Shown: piece by piece, positions 1-8,689 of the stretch
How positions within the stretch are numbered: position 1 is the stretch's first letter
Layout: every line of letters starts with the position of its first letter
Assembly (NCBI RefSeq): GCF_019375475.1
Contig: NZ_JAHXGQ010000001.1
Location: forward strand, 124,001 to 188,000
From: Saccharothrix obliqua
GTDB taxonomy: Bacteria > Actinomycetota > Actinomycetes > Mycobacteriales > Pseudonocardiaceae
Length of the DNA stretch: 64,000 nucleotides
Reading direction: 5' to 3'
Notes under the pieces: model-generated
The model's input: the letters and a program-made list of their open reading frames with translations, nothing else
Told to the model about the DNA's origin: nothing
Database searches by the model: none
Position numbers and translations under genes: made by a program

Positions 1-16
1 GGGGAGAACACGACGA
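1..16. repeat. Partial end of the 132-bp palindromic repeat
   Basis: The first bases of the window, GGGGAGAACACGACG, match the outer right arm of the palindromic element found complete at 17401-17532 and 47563-47694. The GTGTGTGG-like bases that follow also resemble the right flank of the 17.4 kb copy. The rest of the element would lie upstream of the window. Bases 17-137 hold only a GC-poor leader for the TRAP operon, in which I can fix no promoter. Confidence 0.6.
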
Positions 17-137
17 GGGCGGGGTGTGTGTGGGTGGTGATTCTTAACAGTCTCTTTAGGTTGTCCCGCTTTTCAGTGTGATGGGTGGCACAGTAGTTTC
101 TGGTCTTGGGTTTTCCGTGCATACGCGGCACTAAGGG

Positions 138-2120
138 GTGCGCGTGTCGATCAAGACGCAGGCTGATGCTGCCGAGTTGTTGGCCTCGTACGACGAGGAA
201 CGTCCCTCTCGGGTGCTGTCCCGGCGCTGGGACGTCGGGGTTTGGGTGGCGGCGCTCGGGGTGGCGTTGCTGGTGCTCAAGCAGGTGTTCTGGCCCTTCG
301 CCTCCGGGGGGCAGTTCTACCTGGTCATCTTCTTGGCGTTGACGCTGCCGTTGGTGTTCCTCTGCTATCGGGGGCGGCGGGGGGTGGGGGGTGACCCGGG
401 GCCCCTCGATTGGGTGTTGGCGGCGGCGGCGTTTGTTGTAGGGGCCTATCCGCTGTTTGGCGGTTTCAACGCCTTTCTCGATCGGCAAGGGCAGTTGACC
501 GGGCTTGACGTGGTGGCCGGGTCCATCCTGTTGGTGTTGGTGTTGGAGGCTTGTCGGCGTACTACCGGGTGGGTGTTGCCGGTGGTGTGCGGGGCGTTCG
601 TCGCGTTCGCCTATTACGGTGGATATTTGCCACCTTCGTGGGCGATTGCCCATGCCGGGGTGGATTTCGCGCAGATCATCAACGGTTTCTACAACGACGC
701 GTCCGGCTTCTACGGCACGCCGTTGGACGTGGCGGCCACGTACATCGTCCTGTTCACGATCTACGGCGCGATCCTCAACGCCTCGGGGGCCGGGTCCTTC
801 TTCGTCGACATCAGCTTCTCGTTCTTCCGCAGGTCGCGCACCGCGCCGGGGCGCACGGCGGCGGCGGCCGGGTTCCTGCTGGGCACGGTCTCCGGGTCCG
901 GCACGGCCACGACCGTGTCGCTCGGGGCGGTGGCTTGGCCGATGCTGCGCAAGGCCGGGTACCCCAGGGAAAGCGCGGGCGGGTTGCTCGCGGCGTCGGG
1001 GATCGGCGCGATCCTGTCACCGCCGACCCTGGGCGCGGCGGCGTTCATCATCGCCGAGTACCTGGAGACCTCGTACCTCCAGGTGTTGATCTGGGCGCTG
1101 CTGCCGACGCTGCTCTACTACCTGGGCATCGTGCTGGCGGTCGAGGTGGACGCGCGGCGGTTCGGGGCTCGGGCCGTCGAGGTGGACGCGCCGCGGCCGT
1201 GGGTGTTGATGAAGCGGGGCGGGTACCACTTCCTGTCGTTGGGCGTCATCGTGGTGTTCCTGGCCATGGATGTGCCGGTGTACTCGGCCGTGGTCTACGC
1301 CTCCGGGGTCGCGGCGTTGTTCGCGCTCGTCGCTCGACGTGGTGATGTGCGTGGGTGGCTGCGGGACGTGGCCGACTCGCTCGCGCTGGGTGTTCGCAGC
1401 GCGTTGCCCGTGGTGGCGGTGTGCGCGGCGGCGGGGGTGATCACTTCCACGATCACCAAGACCGGCCTCGGCCAGGAGTTGGCGTCCGCCCTGGTGCGGC
1501 TGGCGGGGTTCGTCTCCAGCGACCCGGCCGTGGTGTTGTTCGTGACGGTGGTGCTGGCGGCGGTCGCGGTGAGCGTGCTCGGGTTGGCGGTCCCGGTCAC
1601 CGCGTCGTTCATCATCTCCTGGGTCGTCATCGGGCCGGCGCTGGTCGAACTGGGCGTGGCGCGTGAAGAGACCGCGATGTTCATCTTCTACTACGCCGTC
1701 CTCTCCGAGGTGACACCGCCGACCGCGCTGGCCGCCGTCGCCGCCGCGGCCATCACCGGCGGTGAAGTCGTGAAAACCATGTGGCGGACGTGGAAGTACA
1801 CGTTGCCCGCCTTCCTGGTGCCGCTGGCCTTCGTGCTCACCGACCACGGGGCCGGCCTGCTCCTGCGCGCGTCCTTCCTGGACGTGCTCTGGGTTTTCGC
1901 CGTGTCCGCGGTGGGCGTGGCGGCGCTGGCCGCCTGCACCGGGGGATGGCTGTTCGGACCCGCCCGGTGGCCGGAGCGGGTGCTCCTCCTGCTCGCCGCG
2001 ATCACGCTCCTCCACCTGGGACCGGTCACCGTGCTGATCGGCTCCGGGTTGCTGGTGCTGGCGGTCGCGGTGCACGTCGTGCCGAAGCTCCTCATGCGCG
2101 GAAAGGAAGCAGATGCGTAG
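138..2120 (+). CDS. TRAP transporter fused permease (DctQM type, TAXI family)
   Basis: This 660-residue integral membrane protein is the size of the fused 4TM/12TM TRAP permeases, in which the small DctQ-like subunit and the large DctM-like subunit form one chain. Hydrophobic segments run through almost the whole length after an N-terminal cytoplasmic stretch of about 30 residues. The DctM part shows the usual glycine- and serine-rich loops (GTVSGSGTATTVS near residue 253, and LSEVTPPTALAAVA). It would carry a carboxylate-type solute across the cytoplasmic membrane on an ion gradient, using the binding protein encoded next. The GTG start follows TAAGGGG. It overlaps the binding-protein gene by 8 bases, so the two are one operon. 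The substrate cannot be read from the sequence. Confidence 0.93.
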   Translation: MRVSIKTQADAAELLASYDEERPSRVLSRRWDVGVWVAALGVALLVLKQVFWPFASGGQFYLVIFLALTLPLVFLCYRGRRGVGGDPGPLDWVLAAAAFVVGAYPLFGGFNAFLDRQGQLTGLDVVAGSILLVLVLEACRRTTGWVLPVVCGAFVAFAYYGGYLPPSWAIAHAGVDFAQIINGFYNDASGFYGTPLDVAATYIVLFTIYGAILNASGAGSFFVDISFSFFRRSRTAPGRTAAAAGFLLGTVSGSGTATTVSLGAVAWPMLRKAGYPRESAGGLLAASGIGAILSPPTLGAAAFIIAEYLETSYLQVLIWALLPTLLYYLGIVLAVEVDARRFGARAVEVDAPRPWVLMKRGGYHFLSLGVIVVFLAMDVPVYSAVVYASGVAALFALVARRGDVRGWLRDVADSLALGVRSALPVVAVCAAAGVITSTITKTGLGQELASALVRLAGFVSSDPAVVLFVTVVLAAVAVSVLGLAVPVTASFIISWVVIGPALVELGVAREETAMFIFYYAVLSEVTPPTALAAVAAAAITGGEVVKTMWRTWKYTLPAFLVPLAFVLTDHGAGLLLRASFLDVLWVFAVSAVGVAALAACTGGWLFGPARWPERVLLLLAAITLLHLGPVTVLIGSGLLVLAVAVHVVPKLLMRGKEADA

Positions 2121-3093
2121 CTCCAAGATCGCCGCCGCGGTGCTGGCGGTCGTGCTGGTCGCGGCCGGCTGTGGTGGCAAGCGGGAGACCGCGAGCCGCA
2201 CCGGCGGGGCGGGGTCGTGCGAGGCCGCCGACGGCCGGATCACCATCGCCACCGGCAACTCCGGCGGCGTGTACTACGTGGTCGGTGGCGGCCTGGCGAA
2301 GCTGATCAGCGACAACAGCAAGCTGAAAGCCACGGCCGCGGAGACCGGCGCGTCGGTGCAGAACATCCAGCAGCTCGTCGCCCGCGACTACGACATGGCG
2401 TTCTCGCTGGCCGACACCGCGGCCGACGCCGTCAACGGCAAGGGCGCGTTCGACGGCAAGCCGCAGCAGGTGCAGGCGCTGACCCGGCTCTACCCCAACT
2501 ACACGCAGGTGATCGTGCGCACCTCCAGCGGCATCGAGTCGGTGGCCGACCTGAAGGGCAAGCGGGTCTCCACCGGGTCGCCCAAGTCGGGTACCGAGGT
2601 GATCGCGAACCGGCTGCTCACCGCCGCCGGGCTGGACCCGGAGAAGGACGTCGCGGCCCAGCGGCTCGACCTCGCCAAGACCGCCGACGGCATGAAGGAC
2701 GGCACCCTCGACGCGCTGGTGTGGTCCGGCGGCCTGCCCACGGCGCAGATCACCGACATCACCACGTCGCTCAAGGACCAGGTGAAGTTCATCGACATCA
2801 CGCCGCTGCTGCCCAAGCTCAAGGAGGTCAACTCGGTCTACGACAAGGGCACCATCCCGAAGGCCGCCTACGGGCTCGCGGCCGACGTGCCCACCGTGGT
2901 CGTGCCCAACCTGCTGCTGGTGCGGGCCGACTTCCCGGACGCCGACGCGTGCGCCGTCACCAAGCTCATCTTCGACAAGAAGGACGACCTGGAGCAGATC
3001 CACCCGGCGACGCGGGACATCGTGAAGGAGAAGGCCGCGCTCACCGACCCGGTGCCGCTGCACGCCGGTTCGCTGGACGCGTTCGGCGGTTGA
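2113..3093 (+). CDS. TAXI-family TRAP transporter solute-binding lipoprotein
   Basis: This 326-residue protein has a lipoprotein signal peptide with the lipobox VAAGC (Cys20), so it should be tethered to the outer face of the membrane. The mature part has the TAXI-family pattern: an N-terminal [13 protein letters not shown] stretch around residue 42, and a later segment [19 protein letters not shown], which is typical of the ligand cleft. It delivers a small anion to the fused permease encoded just upstream, whose last 8 bases it overlaps. Related proteins bind glutamate or other carboxylates, but the ligand here is not known. The stretch that follows holds the purD promoter. Confidence 0.92.
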   Translation: MRSSKIAAAVLAVVLVAAGCGGKRETASRTGGAGSCEAADGRITIATGNSGGVYYVVGGGLAKLISDNSKLKATAAETGASVQNIQQLVARDYDMAFSLADTAADAVNGKGAFDGKPQQVQALTRLYPNYTQVIVRTSSGIESVADLKGKRVSTGSPKSGTEVIANRLLTAAGLDPEKDVAAQRLDLAKTADGMKDGTLDALVWSGGLPTAQITDITTSLKDQVKFIDITPLLPKLKEVNSVYDKGTIPKAAYGLAADVPTVVVPNLLLVRADFPDADACAVTKLIFDKKDDLEQIHPATRDIVKEKAALTDPVPLHAGSLDAFGG

Positions 3094-3107
3094 CCGGGCA
3101 CGTCATC

Positions 3108-3113
3108 TAGGCT
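3108..3113 (+). promoter_or_regulatory. -10 element (TAGGCT) of a leaderless purD transcript
   Basis: TAGGCT fits the actinobacterial TANNNT -10 box. It ends 8 bases before the purD GTG, so transcription should begin at or next to the start codon, with no room for a Shine-Dalgarno site. The same arrangement precedes purB, purC, arfB and several other genes in the window. Confidence 0.6.
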
Positions 3114-3121
3114 GCCACACC

Positions 3122-4387
3122 GTGCGTGTCCTGGTCATCGGGTCTGGCGCCCGTGAACATGCCCTTGTCCTCGCGTTGTCGCGGGACCCCTCGGTCGTCG
3201 CGCTGGCCTGCGCGCCCGGCAACGCCGGTATCGCGGGCCTCGCCGAGATCCGCGGTGTCGACGCGGGCGACCCCGACGCGGTCGCCGCGCTGGCCAAGGA
3301 GTGGGACGCCGACCTGGTCGTGGTCGGGCCGGAGCAGCCGCTGGTGGCGGGCGCGGCGGACGCCGTCCGCGCCGCCGGCATCCCCTGCTTCGGCCCCTCC
3401 GCCGCCGCCGCCCGGATCGAGGGCTCCAAGGCGTTCGCCAAGGACGTCATGAACGCCGCCGGCGTGCCCACCGCGACGTCCGAGGTGGTCGACAACCCGG
3501 CCCGCCTGGACGCCGCCCTCACCCACTTCGGGCCGCGCTGGGTGGTGAAGGACGACGGGCTCGCCGCGGGCAAGGGCGTGGTCGTCACGGCCGACCGCGC
3601 CGTCGCCCGCGCCCACGCCATGACGTTGCTCGACAACGGCCACCCCGTGCTGCTGGAATCGTTCCTCGACGGTCCCGAGGTGTCCCTGTTCTGCCTGGTC
3701 GACGGCTCCACCGTGGTGCCGCTGCTGCCCGCGCAGGACTTCAAGCGCGTCGGCGACGACGACTCCGGCCCCAACACCGGCGGCATGGGCGCCTACGCCC
3801 CGCTCCCCTGGGCGCCCGCCGACCTCGTGCCGACCATCGTGTCGACCTGCGTGCAGCCCGTGGTGGACGAGCTGGCGCGGCGCGGCACGCCGTTCAGCGG
3901 CCTGCTGTACGCGGGTCTGGCGCTGACCTCCACCGGGCCCCAGGTCATCGAGTTCAACTGCCGGTTCGGCGACCCCGAGACCCAGGCCGTGGTGGCGCTC
4001 CTGCGCACCCCCCTGGCAACCCTGTTCCTGGCCGCCGCGCAGGGGAACCTGTCGTCGGTCGGCGAACTGGAGTGGGCCGAGGGCTACGCGGTGACCGTGG
4101 TCGTCGCGGCGGAGGGCTACCCCGGCCGGCCGCGCACCGGTGACGTCGTCACGGGTGGCGACGGGGAGGGCGTCCTCCACGCCGGCACCCGCCGCCGTGA
4201 GGACGGTGCCGTCGTGTCGACCGGTGGGCGCGTGCTGTCCGTCGTCGGCACCGGCGACACCCTCGCCGACGCTCGCGCCGACGCGTACCGCCGGGTGGGG
4301 AACGTGCACCTCACCGGCTCCCACCACCGTTCCGACATCGCCCTCCGCGCGGCCAACGGCGACATCCGCGTGCCGGTCGTCGGCTAA
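3122..4387 (+). CDS. purD: Phosphoribosylamine-glycine ligase
   Basis: This enzyme makes glycinamide ribonucleotide from phosphoribosylamine, glycine and ATP in the second step of de novo purine synthesis. The 421-residue length is normal for PurD. The N-terminus [15 protein letters not shown] is the family's Rossmann-like start. The ATP-grasp core shows [16 protein letters not shown] (near residue 140) and the metal-binding segment [12 protein letters not shown] (near residue 280). The GTG start has a -10 box 8 bases upstream and no ribosome binding site, which suggests a leaderless mRNA. It is the first of eight purine genes scattered through the window in the same direction. Confidence 0.97.
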   Translation: MRVLVIGSGAREHALVLALSRDPSVVALACAPGNAGIAGLAEIRGVDAGDPDAVAALAKEWDADLVVVGPEQPLVAGAADAVRAAGIPCFGPSAAAARIEGSKAFAKDVMNAAGVPTATSEVVDNPARLDAALTHFGPRWVVKDDGLAAGKGVVVTADRAVARAHAMTLLDNGHPVLLESFLDGPEVSLFCLVDGSTVVPLLPAQDFKRVGDDDSGPNTGGMGAYAPLPWAPADLVPTIVSTCVQPVVDELARRGTPFSGLLYAGLALTSTGPQVIEFNCRFGDPETQAVVALLRTPLATLFLAAAQGNLSSVGELEWAEGYAVTVVVAAEGYPGRPRTGDVVTGGDGEGVLHAGTRRREDGAVVSTGGRVLSVVGTGDTLADARADAYRRVGNVHLTGSHHRSDIALRAANGDIRVPVVG

Positions 4388-4415
4388 ACGCGAGATCCTT
4401 ACGCGCCGTCGTTGA

Positions 4416-4440
4416 TAGCCTGCGGTCCGTTACCGACCGT
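4416..4440 (+). promoter_or_regulatory. Shared leader of DUF3558 module genes (copy 1)
   Basis: TAGCCTGCG (4416-4424) followed by CCGTTACCGACCGT (4427-4440) recurs at 5101-5136 ahead of the next gene. TAGCCT is a plausible -10 box. The duplicated leader suggests that promoter and gene were copied together. Confidence 0.45.
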
Positions 4441-4452
4441 GGGGGATCAGAC

Positions 4453-5010
4453 GTGCGGGTGGCTGTGTGGTTGTTGGCCGTCGGGGTGCTGGCGGGGTGC
4501 ACGTCGACCACTGCGGGAACGGCCGCGCCGGGTGCTGTTCCGTCGAGCAGTGCGGTGGCGCGGCCCCGTGCTGTGAAGGTCGACGGGGTCGACCCGTGCA
4601 GGTTGTTGACCGAGCCTCAGCAAGCGGACTTCAAGATCGACGAGTGGGAGGCCGAGCAGTCGAACCCCGGAACCGGGACGAAGTCGCCTTCTTGCGCGTA
4701 CAACCTGAACGGGCCGAAATCCGCCGCTTACCGGGTGACCCTGGTGGCGGACAAGGGAATCGAGTTCTGGAACGGGTCGGGGAACCTGGACGTCGTGCCG
4801 AGGACCGTGTCCGGGTTTCCCGCTGTGCAGGTGACGTTCAAGGGTACGTCCACGTTGGAGTGTTCGGTGACGGTGGACGTGGCGGACGGGCAGCAGATGT
4901 TCGTCCAGTTCCTGCCTTACGCGCCAGAGGGTTTCGTTCAGGACGAGATGTGCCGGAACGCGACCAAAGGCGCGGAGGCGGCGCTCGCCACGTTGCAGAC
5001 CTTGAAGTAG
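4453..5010 (+). CDS. DUF3558 lipoprotein, copy 1
   Basis: This 185-residue lipoprotein has a short signal peptide and a lipobox ending at Cys16. The mature part begins with a Thr/Ala/Pro-rich linker, followed by the DUF3558 domain with its typical opening VDPCRLL and conserved cysteines near residues 53, 78 and 137 and late in the chain. The family's function is unknown. In actinomycetes its genes often sit beside ESX accessory genes, as here. From about residue 38 the protein is nearly identical to the product of 5592-6197, so the two are recent duplicates flanking a small gene. The GTG start follows GGGGGA at good spacing. Confidence 0.88.
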   Translation: MRVAVWLLAVGVLAGCTSTTAGTAAPGAVPSSSAVARPRAVKVDGVDPCRLLTEPQQADFKIDEWEAEQSNPGTGTKSPSCAYNLNGPKSAAYRVTLVADKGIEFWNGSGNLDVVPRTVSGFPAVQVTFKGTSTLECSVTVDVADGQQMFVQFLPYAPEGFVQDEMCRNATKGAEAALATLQTLK

Positions 5011-5100
5011 GCGGGGCGTCGGCTGCTGCATCCGGGCGAGTGCGGAACCACGTGGTGCTCCGGTTCGTCCAACCTCGGACCCGGCACACGTGGTCGTTGG

Positions 5101-5136
5101 TAGCCTGCGAACCGGGACCGATCCGTTACCGACCGT
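5101..5136 (+). promoter_or_regulatory. Shared leader of DUF3558 module genes (copy 2)
   Basis: TAGCCTGCG (5101-5109) and CCGTTACCGACCGT (5123-5136) repeat the leader at 4416-4440 with a longer gap between the two blocks. It lies ahead of the small WXG-like gene, not ahead of the second DUF3558 gene. Confidence 0.45.
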
Positions 5137-5152
5137 ACGGGGGATGGACGTC

Positions 5153-5605
5153 GTGGCAGAGGAGAACGGCCTGCTCGGAGCCGTCGCCGGCGTGGGCGGG
5201 GCCATCGGGCGCGCGGTCGGCGAGATGTTCGCGGCGGAGAAGCGCCTGACCGAGAGCATGGCCGGCGGACCCGGCGCGGGACAGAAGTTCACCGTCACCA
5301 AGGAGACCGTGCTCCAGGCGGGCAAGATCATCGACACGCAGCTCGACGTGTTGCGGAGGGCCTACCGCGACTCCATTGACGACCTCCGGGTCCAGTTGGG
5401 CGGCGCGGATGACGTCAACCAGGACATCGCGGCGGCTTGGAATGACCGCTTGGTGGACAGCGACAACTCGTACGGGGCTCGCGTGGCGGGATACCTGAAG
5501 AGCTTGGAGGGGCTGGTCGACCAGCTGCGGGCGGCCGCGATCCAGTACGGCCACACCGAAGAGGAAGTCAAGGCGGCGATGGGGTCGGGACGTGCGGCTG
5601 GTTAA
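5153..5605 (+). CDS. Small ESX-module protein, WXG/PE-like helical (unknown function)
   Basis: About 150 residues. A glycine-rich amphipathic N-terminus (LLGAVAGVGGAIGRAVG) is followed by helices, including KIIDTQLDVLRRAYRDSIDD and LEGLVDQLRAAAIQYGHTEE. I chose the GTG at 5153 because GGGGGA sits 8 bases upstream, as for the gene at 4453. An ATG at 5144 or a GTG at 5090 is possible. The C-terminal helix resembles that of the 44858-45247 product, which holds the same place in module 2. This suggests a small secreted or partner protein for type VII secretion, but I assign no family with certainty. Confidence 0.7.
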   Translation: MAEENGLLGAVAGVGGAIGRAVGEMFAAEKRLTESMAGGPGAGQKFTVTKETVLQAGKIIDTQLDVLRRAYRDSIDDLRVQLGGADDVNQDIAAAWNDRLVDSDNSYGARVAGYLKSLEGLVDQLRAAAIQYGHTEEEVKAAMGSGRAAG

Positions 5606-6197
5606 GGGAATCTGCGCGGTCCTGTTGACGGCCGCGGCGCTCGCCGCGTGCACGCCCCAGCCGACCACGGGTACGGCCACGCCGGGTGCCACGACGGGTG
5701 GTGGGTCCGTGGAGCCGACGTCGGCCTCCAAGGCGCCCTCGACCCGGCCCAAGGCGATCAAGCTCGACGGTGTCGACCCGTGCAAGCTGCTGACCGACGC
5801 CCAGCAGGCCGACCTCAAGATCGACGAGTGGGAGGGTGAGAAGTCCAACCCCGGCACGGGTACGGAGTCGCCTTCCTGCGCGTACAACGTGAACAGCGAG
5901 AAGTCCGCCGCCTACCGGGTGACCCTGGTCGCGGACAAGGGGATCGAGTTCTGGGACGGGCCCGGCAACTCGGATGTCACGCCCAAGCAGGTCTCCGGGT
6001 TCCCCGCCGTGCAGTTGGTGCTGGCGGGCACGTCGCGGACGGAGTGCTCGGTCGCGGTGGACGTGGCGGACGGGCAGCAGATGTTCGTCCAGTTCCTGCC
6101 CTACGGTGGCAAGGGCGCGTACTCGCAGGACGAGATGTGCCGGAACGCGACCAAGGGCGCCGAAGCAGCGCTCGCGACGTTGCAGACCTTGAAGTGA
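5592..6197 (+). CDS. DUF3558 lipoprotein, copy 2
   Basis: This 201-residue lipoprotein has its lipobox at Cys20, a Thr/Gly/Ser-rich linker to about residue 50 and a DUF3558 domain. It matches the 4453-5010 product almost residue for residue over the domain (both contain SAAYRVTLVADKGIEFW and end in AALATLQTLK), so it is a recent tandem copy. Linkers and signal peptides differ more. The GTG start overlaps the end of the preceding gene by 14 bases, which suggests translational coupling. It is followed after 10 bases by the PPE-like gene. The role is unknown. The linkage with EspG suggests a cell-surface role in type VII secretion. Confidence 0.88.
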   Translation: MRLVKGICAVLLTAAALAACTPQPTTGTATPGATTGGGSVEPTSASKAPSTRPKAIKLDGVDPCKLLTDAQQADLKIDEWEGEKSNPGTGTESPSCAYNVNSEKSAAYRVTLVADKGIEFWDGPGNSDVTPKQVSGFPAVQLVLAGTSRTECSVAVDVADGQQMFVQFLPYGGKGAYSQDEMCRNATKGAEAALATLQTLK

Positions 6198-6207
6198 GGG
6201 GGAGGCT

Positions 6208-7473
6208 GTGACCGGCTTCAGGCAGATCCAGGATCACCGCTTCGAAGGCTACGACAACCACGCGCTGGCCGACCTGGTCACCAAGTTCACCGGCAGCGAC
6301 GCGGCCGACCGGTTCAGCAACGCGTCGCACGCGTTGCGCCGGTTGGCGGGCAGCCTGGCCGAGGTGGACGAGACCCTGCGCGGCGAGCTGCGCAAGCTCG
6401 GCATCGAGTGGCAGGGCGCGGCCGGTGAGAACGCGGGCCAGGCGGTGACCGTGTCGGCCGACGTGGCGGCGGAGGGCGACGAGGCCGGCCGGCACAACTC
6501 GCAGGCCACGGCCGAGCAGGGCGCGAGCTACAGCGCTTCCCGCAACGGGATGCCCGACCCCGGCGCGCTGCGCGGCGCGACCGAGACGAACTTCTGGGAC
6601 GACGCGGGCGGCTTCTTCGGGTACGAGACCGACCACGCCAAGGAGGTCAAGCAGACCCAGGCGGCGCGGGAGCAGGTCATCCGGGGGCTCGACCAGTACG
6701 TCGGGGCCAGCCGCGACTCGCTCAACCAGTACCAGGGCATGTCCCGCCCGCCGAGCTTCGAGGTCACCACGGCGTCCGCGGCGGTCAGCACGCCGGTCGC
6801 CCACGTGACGCCGTTCAGCGGCGGGATCTCGGGCGCGACGGGCGGCGTCTTCGGTGCGTACACCGGTGGCGGCGGCGTGCCGTCGCCCGGTGTCGGTCCC
6901 GGGGTGCTGCCGCCCCAGTTGCCCCACGGCGGCTCGACCGGCGTCGTCCCGGGCCTGCCCGGTGCGGCGGGCACGCCCGGCATCGGGCCGGTGCTGCCCG
7001 CGAAGATGCCCGGCTCCAACCTGGGTCTCGGCCTGGGCCTCGGGCTCGCCGGCGGTGCGACGCTCGGTGCGATCGCCGCCACCGCCCGACCGGGCCAGGT
7101 GGTGCGCAACCCGTCGACGTCGTCCGGCGGCGGCAAGGCGGGCGAGGGTCCGCACGCCGGCGGTCGGAGCGCGGCGGGCGTGCCGAAGTCGGCGCCGGTG
7201 GTCGGCAAGGCCGGCATCTCCGCGACCATCGGCGCGATCGAGCCCGACGAGCGCGGCCCGGTGCGCGGCAACGCGGGCAAGGGCGCGGCCGTCGTCGCGG
7301 GTGGTCGGGCCGGCGGGGCCGCCGCGCCGATGATGCAGCCCGCCGCCAGGTCCGGCGAGGGCGAGGAGGACGGCGAGCACATCCGCAAGTACGGGGTGGA
7401 CTCCACCGACGTCTTCGGCGACGACCGGATGGTCGTGCAGTCCGTCATCGGCGACGAGCCCGAGACCAAGTGA
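6208..7473 (+). CDS. PPE-like ESX substrate protein, module 1
   Basis: This 421-residue protein has an N-terminal helical domain (about residues 1-175) of the WXG/PPE sort, with the turn KLGIEWQGAAGENA near residue 70. A long Gly/Pro/Ala-rich low-complexity region follows (about 190-320). The charged C-terminus is EEDGEHIRKYGVDSTDVFGD plus DRMV and VIGDE. The same tail pattern (EH, then FGDDR, then VIG) ends the module 2 protein at 46608. The GTG start has a strong GAGGGGGAGG site. The stop overlaps the EspG start (GTGA). PPE proteins are usually held soluble by EspG before export through an ESX channel. That role is inferred from gene order. Confidence 0.82.
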   Translation: MTGFRQIQDHRFEGYDNHALADLVTKFTGSDAADRFSNASHALRRLAGSLAEVDETLRGELRKLGIEWQGAAGENAGQAVTVSADVAAEGDEAGRHNSQATAEQGASYSASRNGMPDPGALRGATETNFWDDAGGFFGYETDHAKEVKQTQAAREQVIRGLDQYVGASRDSLNQYQGMSRPPSFEVTTASAAVSTPVAHVTPFSGGISGATGGVFGAYTGGGGVPSPGVGPGVLPPQLPHGGSTGVVPGLPGAAGTPGIGPVLPAKMPGSNLGLGLGLGLAGGATLGAIAATARPGQVVRNPSTSSGGGKAGEGPHAGGRSAAGVPKSAPVVGKAGISATIGAIEPDERGPVRGNAGKGAAVVAGGRAGGAAAPMMQPAARSGEGEEDGEHIRKYGVDSTDVFGDDRMVVQSVIGDEPETK

Positions 7474-8243
7474 CCGCCGCGGGCACCGTCGTCCTGTCGA
7501 CGCTGGAGTTCGACGTCGCCTGGGAGGCCCAGCGGTCGACCCGGCGCAACGTCGCGCTCGACGTGCCCAGCCCCGGCGTCACGCACACCGAGCGCGCCCG
7601 GTACGTGGCGGACGCGTGGGAATCGTTGGAGCGACGCGGGTTGGCCGGTTCCGGGCGGCTCACCCCGGAGCTGGCCGACGCGTTCGCGTTGCTGGCCAAC
7701 CCGCGGCTCTCCGTCGACATCTGGGTCTGGGTCGACGGCCGCAAGATCAGCGGTCTCGCGGCGTCGGCCGGTGACGAGGCGGTGCTCGCCGTCGTCGACG
7801 GCGACGAGGTGTGGTTGATCGAGTCGCGGGCGAGCGCGCTGGCCGAGGCGGCGGTGTCGGTGACCGGCGACGCGCCCGCGGGCCGCGGCCGGTCCACCAG
7901 CCTGCCGAACGACGTGCTGCGCGCCGCCGCCGCCGAAGCGGGCCGCAGCGCGGAGAAGCTGGTGACCGCCCTGGAGCGGCACGGCGTGCCGTTGCACGAG
8001 GCGCAGGAGCTGGCGGGCATGTGCGACGGCATGAGCACCCGCGGGCAGTTCGGCGCGGAACGCGCCCGGCCCGGCTCGCCGCCGGTGCGGGCGTCCCGCG
8101 TGGTGGCGTGGCACGACACGCCGTCCGGCCGTTACCTGCACCAGGTGCGCCCCAGCTCGGACGGCCGGCACTGGAGCACCATCACGCCCATCGACAATGC
8201 GCGCCTCGCGTCGTGCGTGTGGGAACTCATCCAAGAGGTGTAG
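7470..8243 (+). CDS. EspG-family ESX secretion chaperone, module 1
   Basis: This 257-residue protein has the EspG pattern. It begins with a segment on a single-domain beta fold (TVVLSTLEFDVAWEA), then VPSPGVTHTERA, and ends with GRYLHQVRPSSDGRHWST and a final helix. EspG proteins bind cognate PE/PPE substrates in the cytoplasm and keep them fit for type VII secretion. The gene overlaps the PPE-like gene by 4 bases (GTGA), so chaperone and client are made together. It is clearly paralogous to 46699-47502. No ESX core gene (EccB, EccC, EccD, MycP) lies in the window, so the module must use a secretion system encoded elsewhere. Confidence 0.85.
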   Translation: MTAAGTVVLSTLEFDVAWEAQRSTRRNVALDVPSPGVTHTERARYVADAWESLERRGLAGSGRLTPELADAFALLANPRLSVDIWVWVDGRKISGLAASAGDEAVLAVVDGDEVWLIESRASALAEAAVSVTGDAPAGRGRSTSLPNDVLRAAAAEAGRSAEKLVTALERHGVPLHEAQELAGMCDGMSTRGQFGAERARPGSPPVRASRVVAWHDTPSGRYLHQVRPSSDGRHWSTITPIDNARLASCVWELIQEV

Positions 8244-8380
8244 CCCGGCGGAACCGGGGTGCCGGGCACGACGTCAACTCCCTTGCGGGTACTGGGAAGC
8301 CGGAGTCGTGGTGTGGAATCGCGGGCCGACTTCAGGCATAGCGCGGGTGGCCGCGCGGTGAGAACCCTAAGGTGTGGAGA

Positions 8381-8686
8381 ATGGCGGTCGCGAAGTTCAA
8401 CGCCGAGGCTTTGGAGCAGTGCCGGAGCACGGTGAGCGCGCAGGCGGGGCAATTCGGCGCGGTGGGTGACGGGTTCTCGGGGCACTACCCGGAACCGGAC
8501 ATCTTCGGCGAGCTGGCGAATTCGGGCGGCCTTTCCGCCGCCGCCGCGGAACTGGACGCCAAGGCGGGCGCCGAGTTCGCGGCGGCCGAAAAGCTGCTCG
8601 GGGAGGTGGAACGCGCGTTGGACGCGATCCAGGGTGCCGTGGTCGACGTCGAGGACGCCAACGCGGCGTCGTTCCGGGCGGTGTGA
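8381..8686 (+). CDS. EspC-like/WXG100-type small protein
   Basis: This helical protein of about 101 residues begins MAVAKFNAEALEQCRST and has a second long helix LLGEVERALDAIQGAVVDVE. Size and two-helix layout fit the EspC/WXG100-like type VII substrates or partners. I start it at the ATG at 8381, with AAGG about 8 bases upstream. A GTG 9 bases earlier is possible. It lies 3 bases before the transglycosylase gene, so the two are surely cotranscribed and perhaps exported as a pair. The upstream gap (8244-8380) shows nothing else I can name. Confidence 0.7.
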   Translation: MAVAKFNAEALEQCRSTVSAQAGQFGAVGDGFSGHYPEPDIFGELANSGGLSAAAAELDAKAGAEFAAAEKLLGEVERALDAIQGAVVDVEDANAASFRAV

Positions 8687-8689
8687 GCG

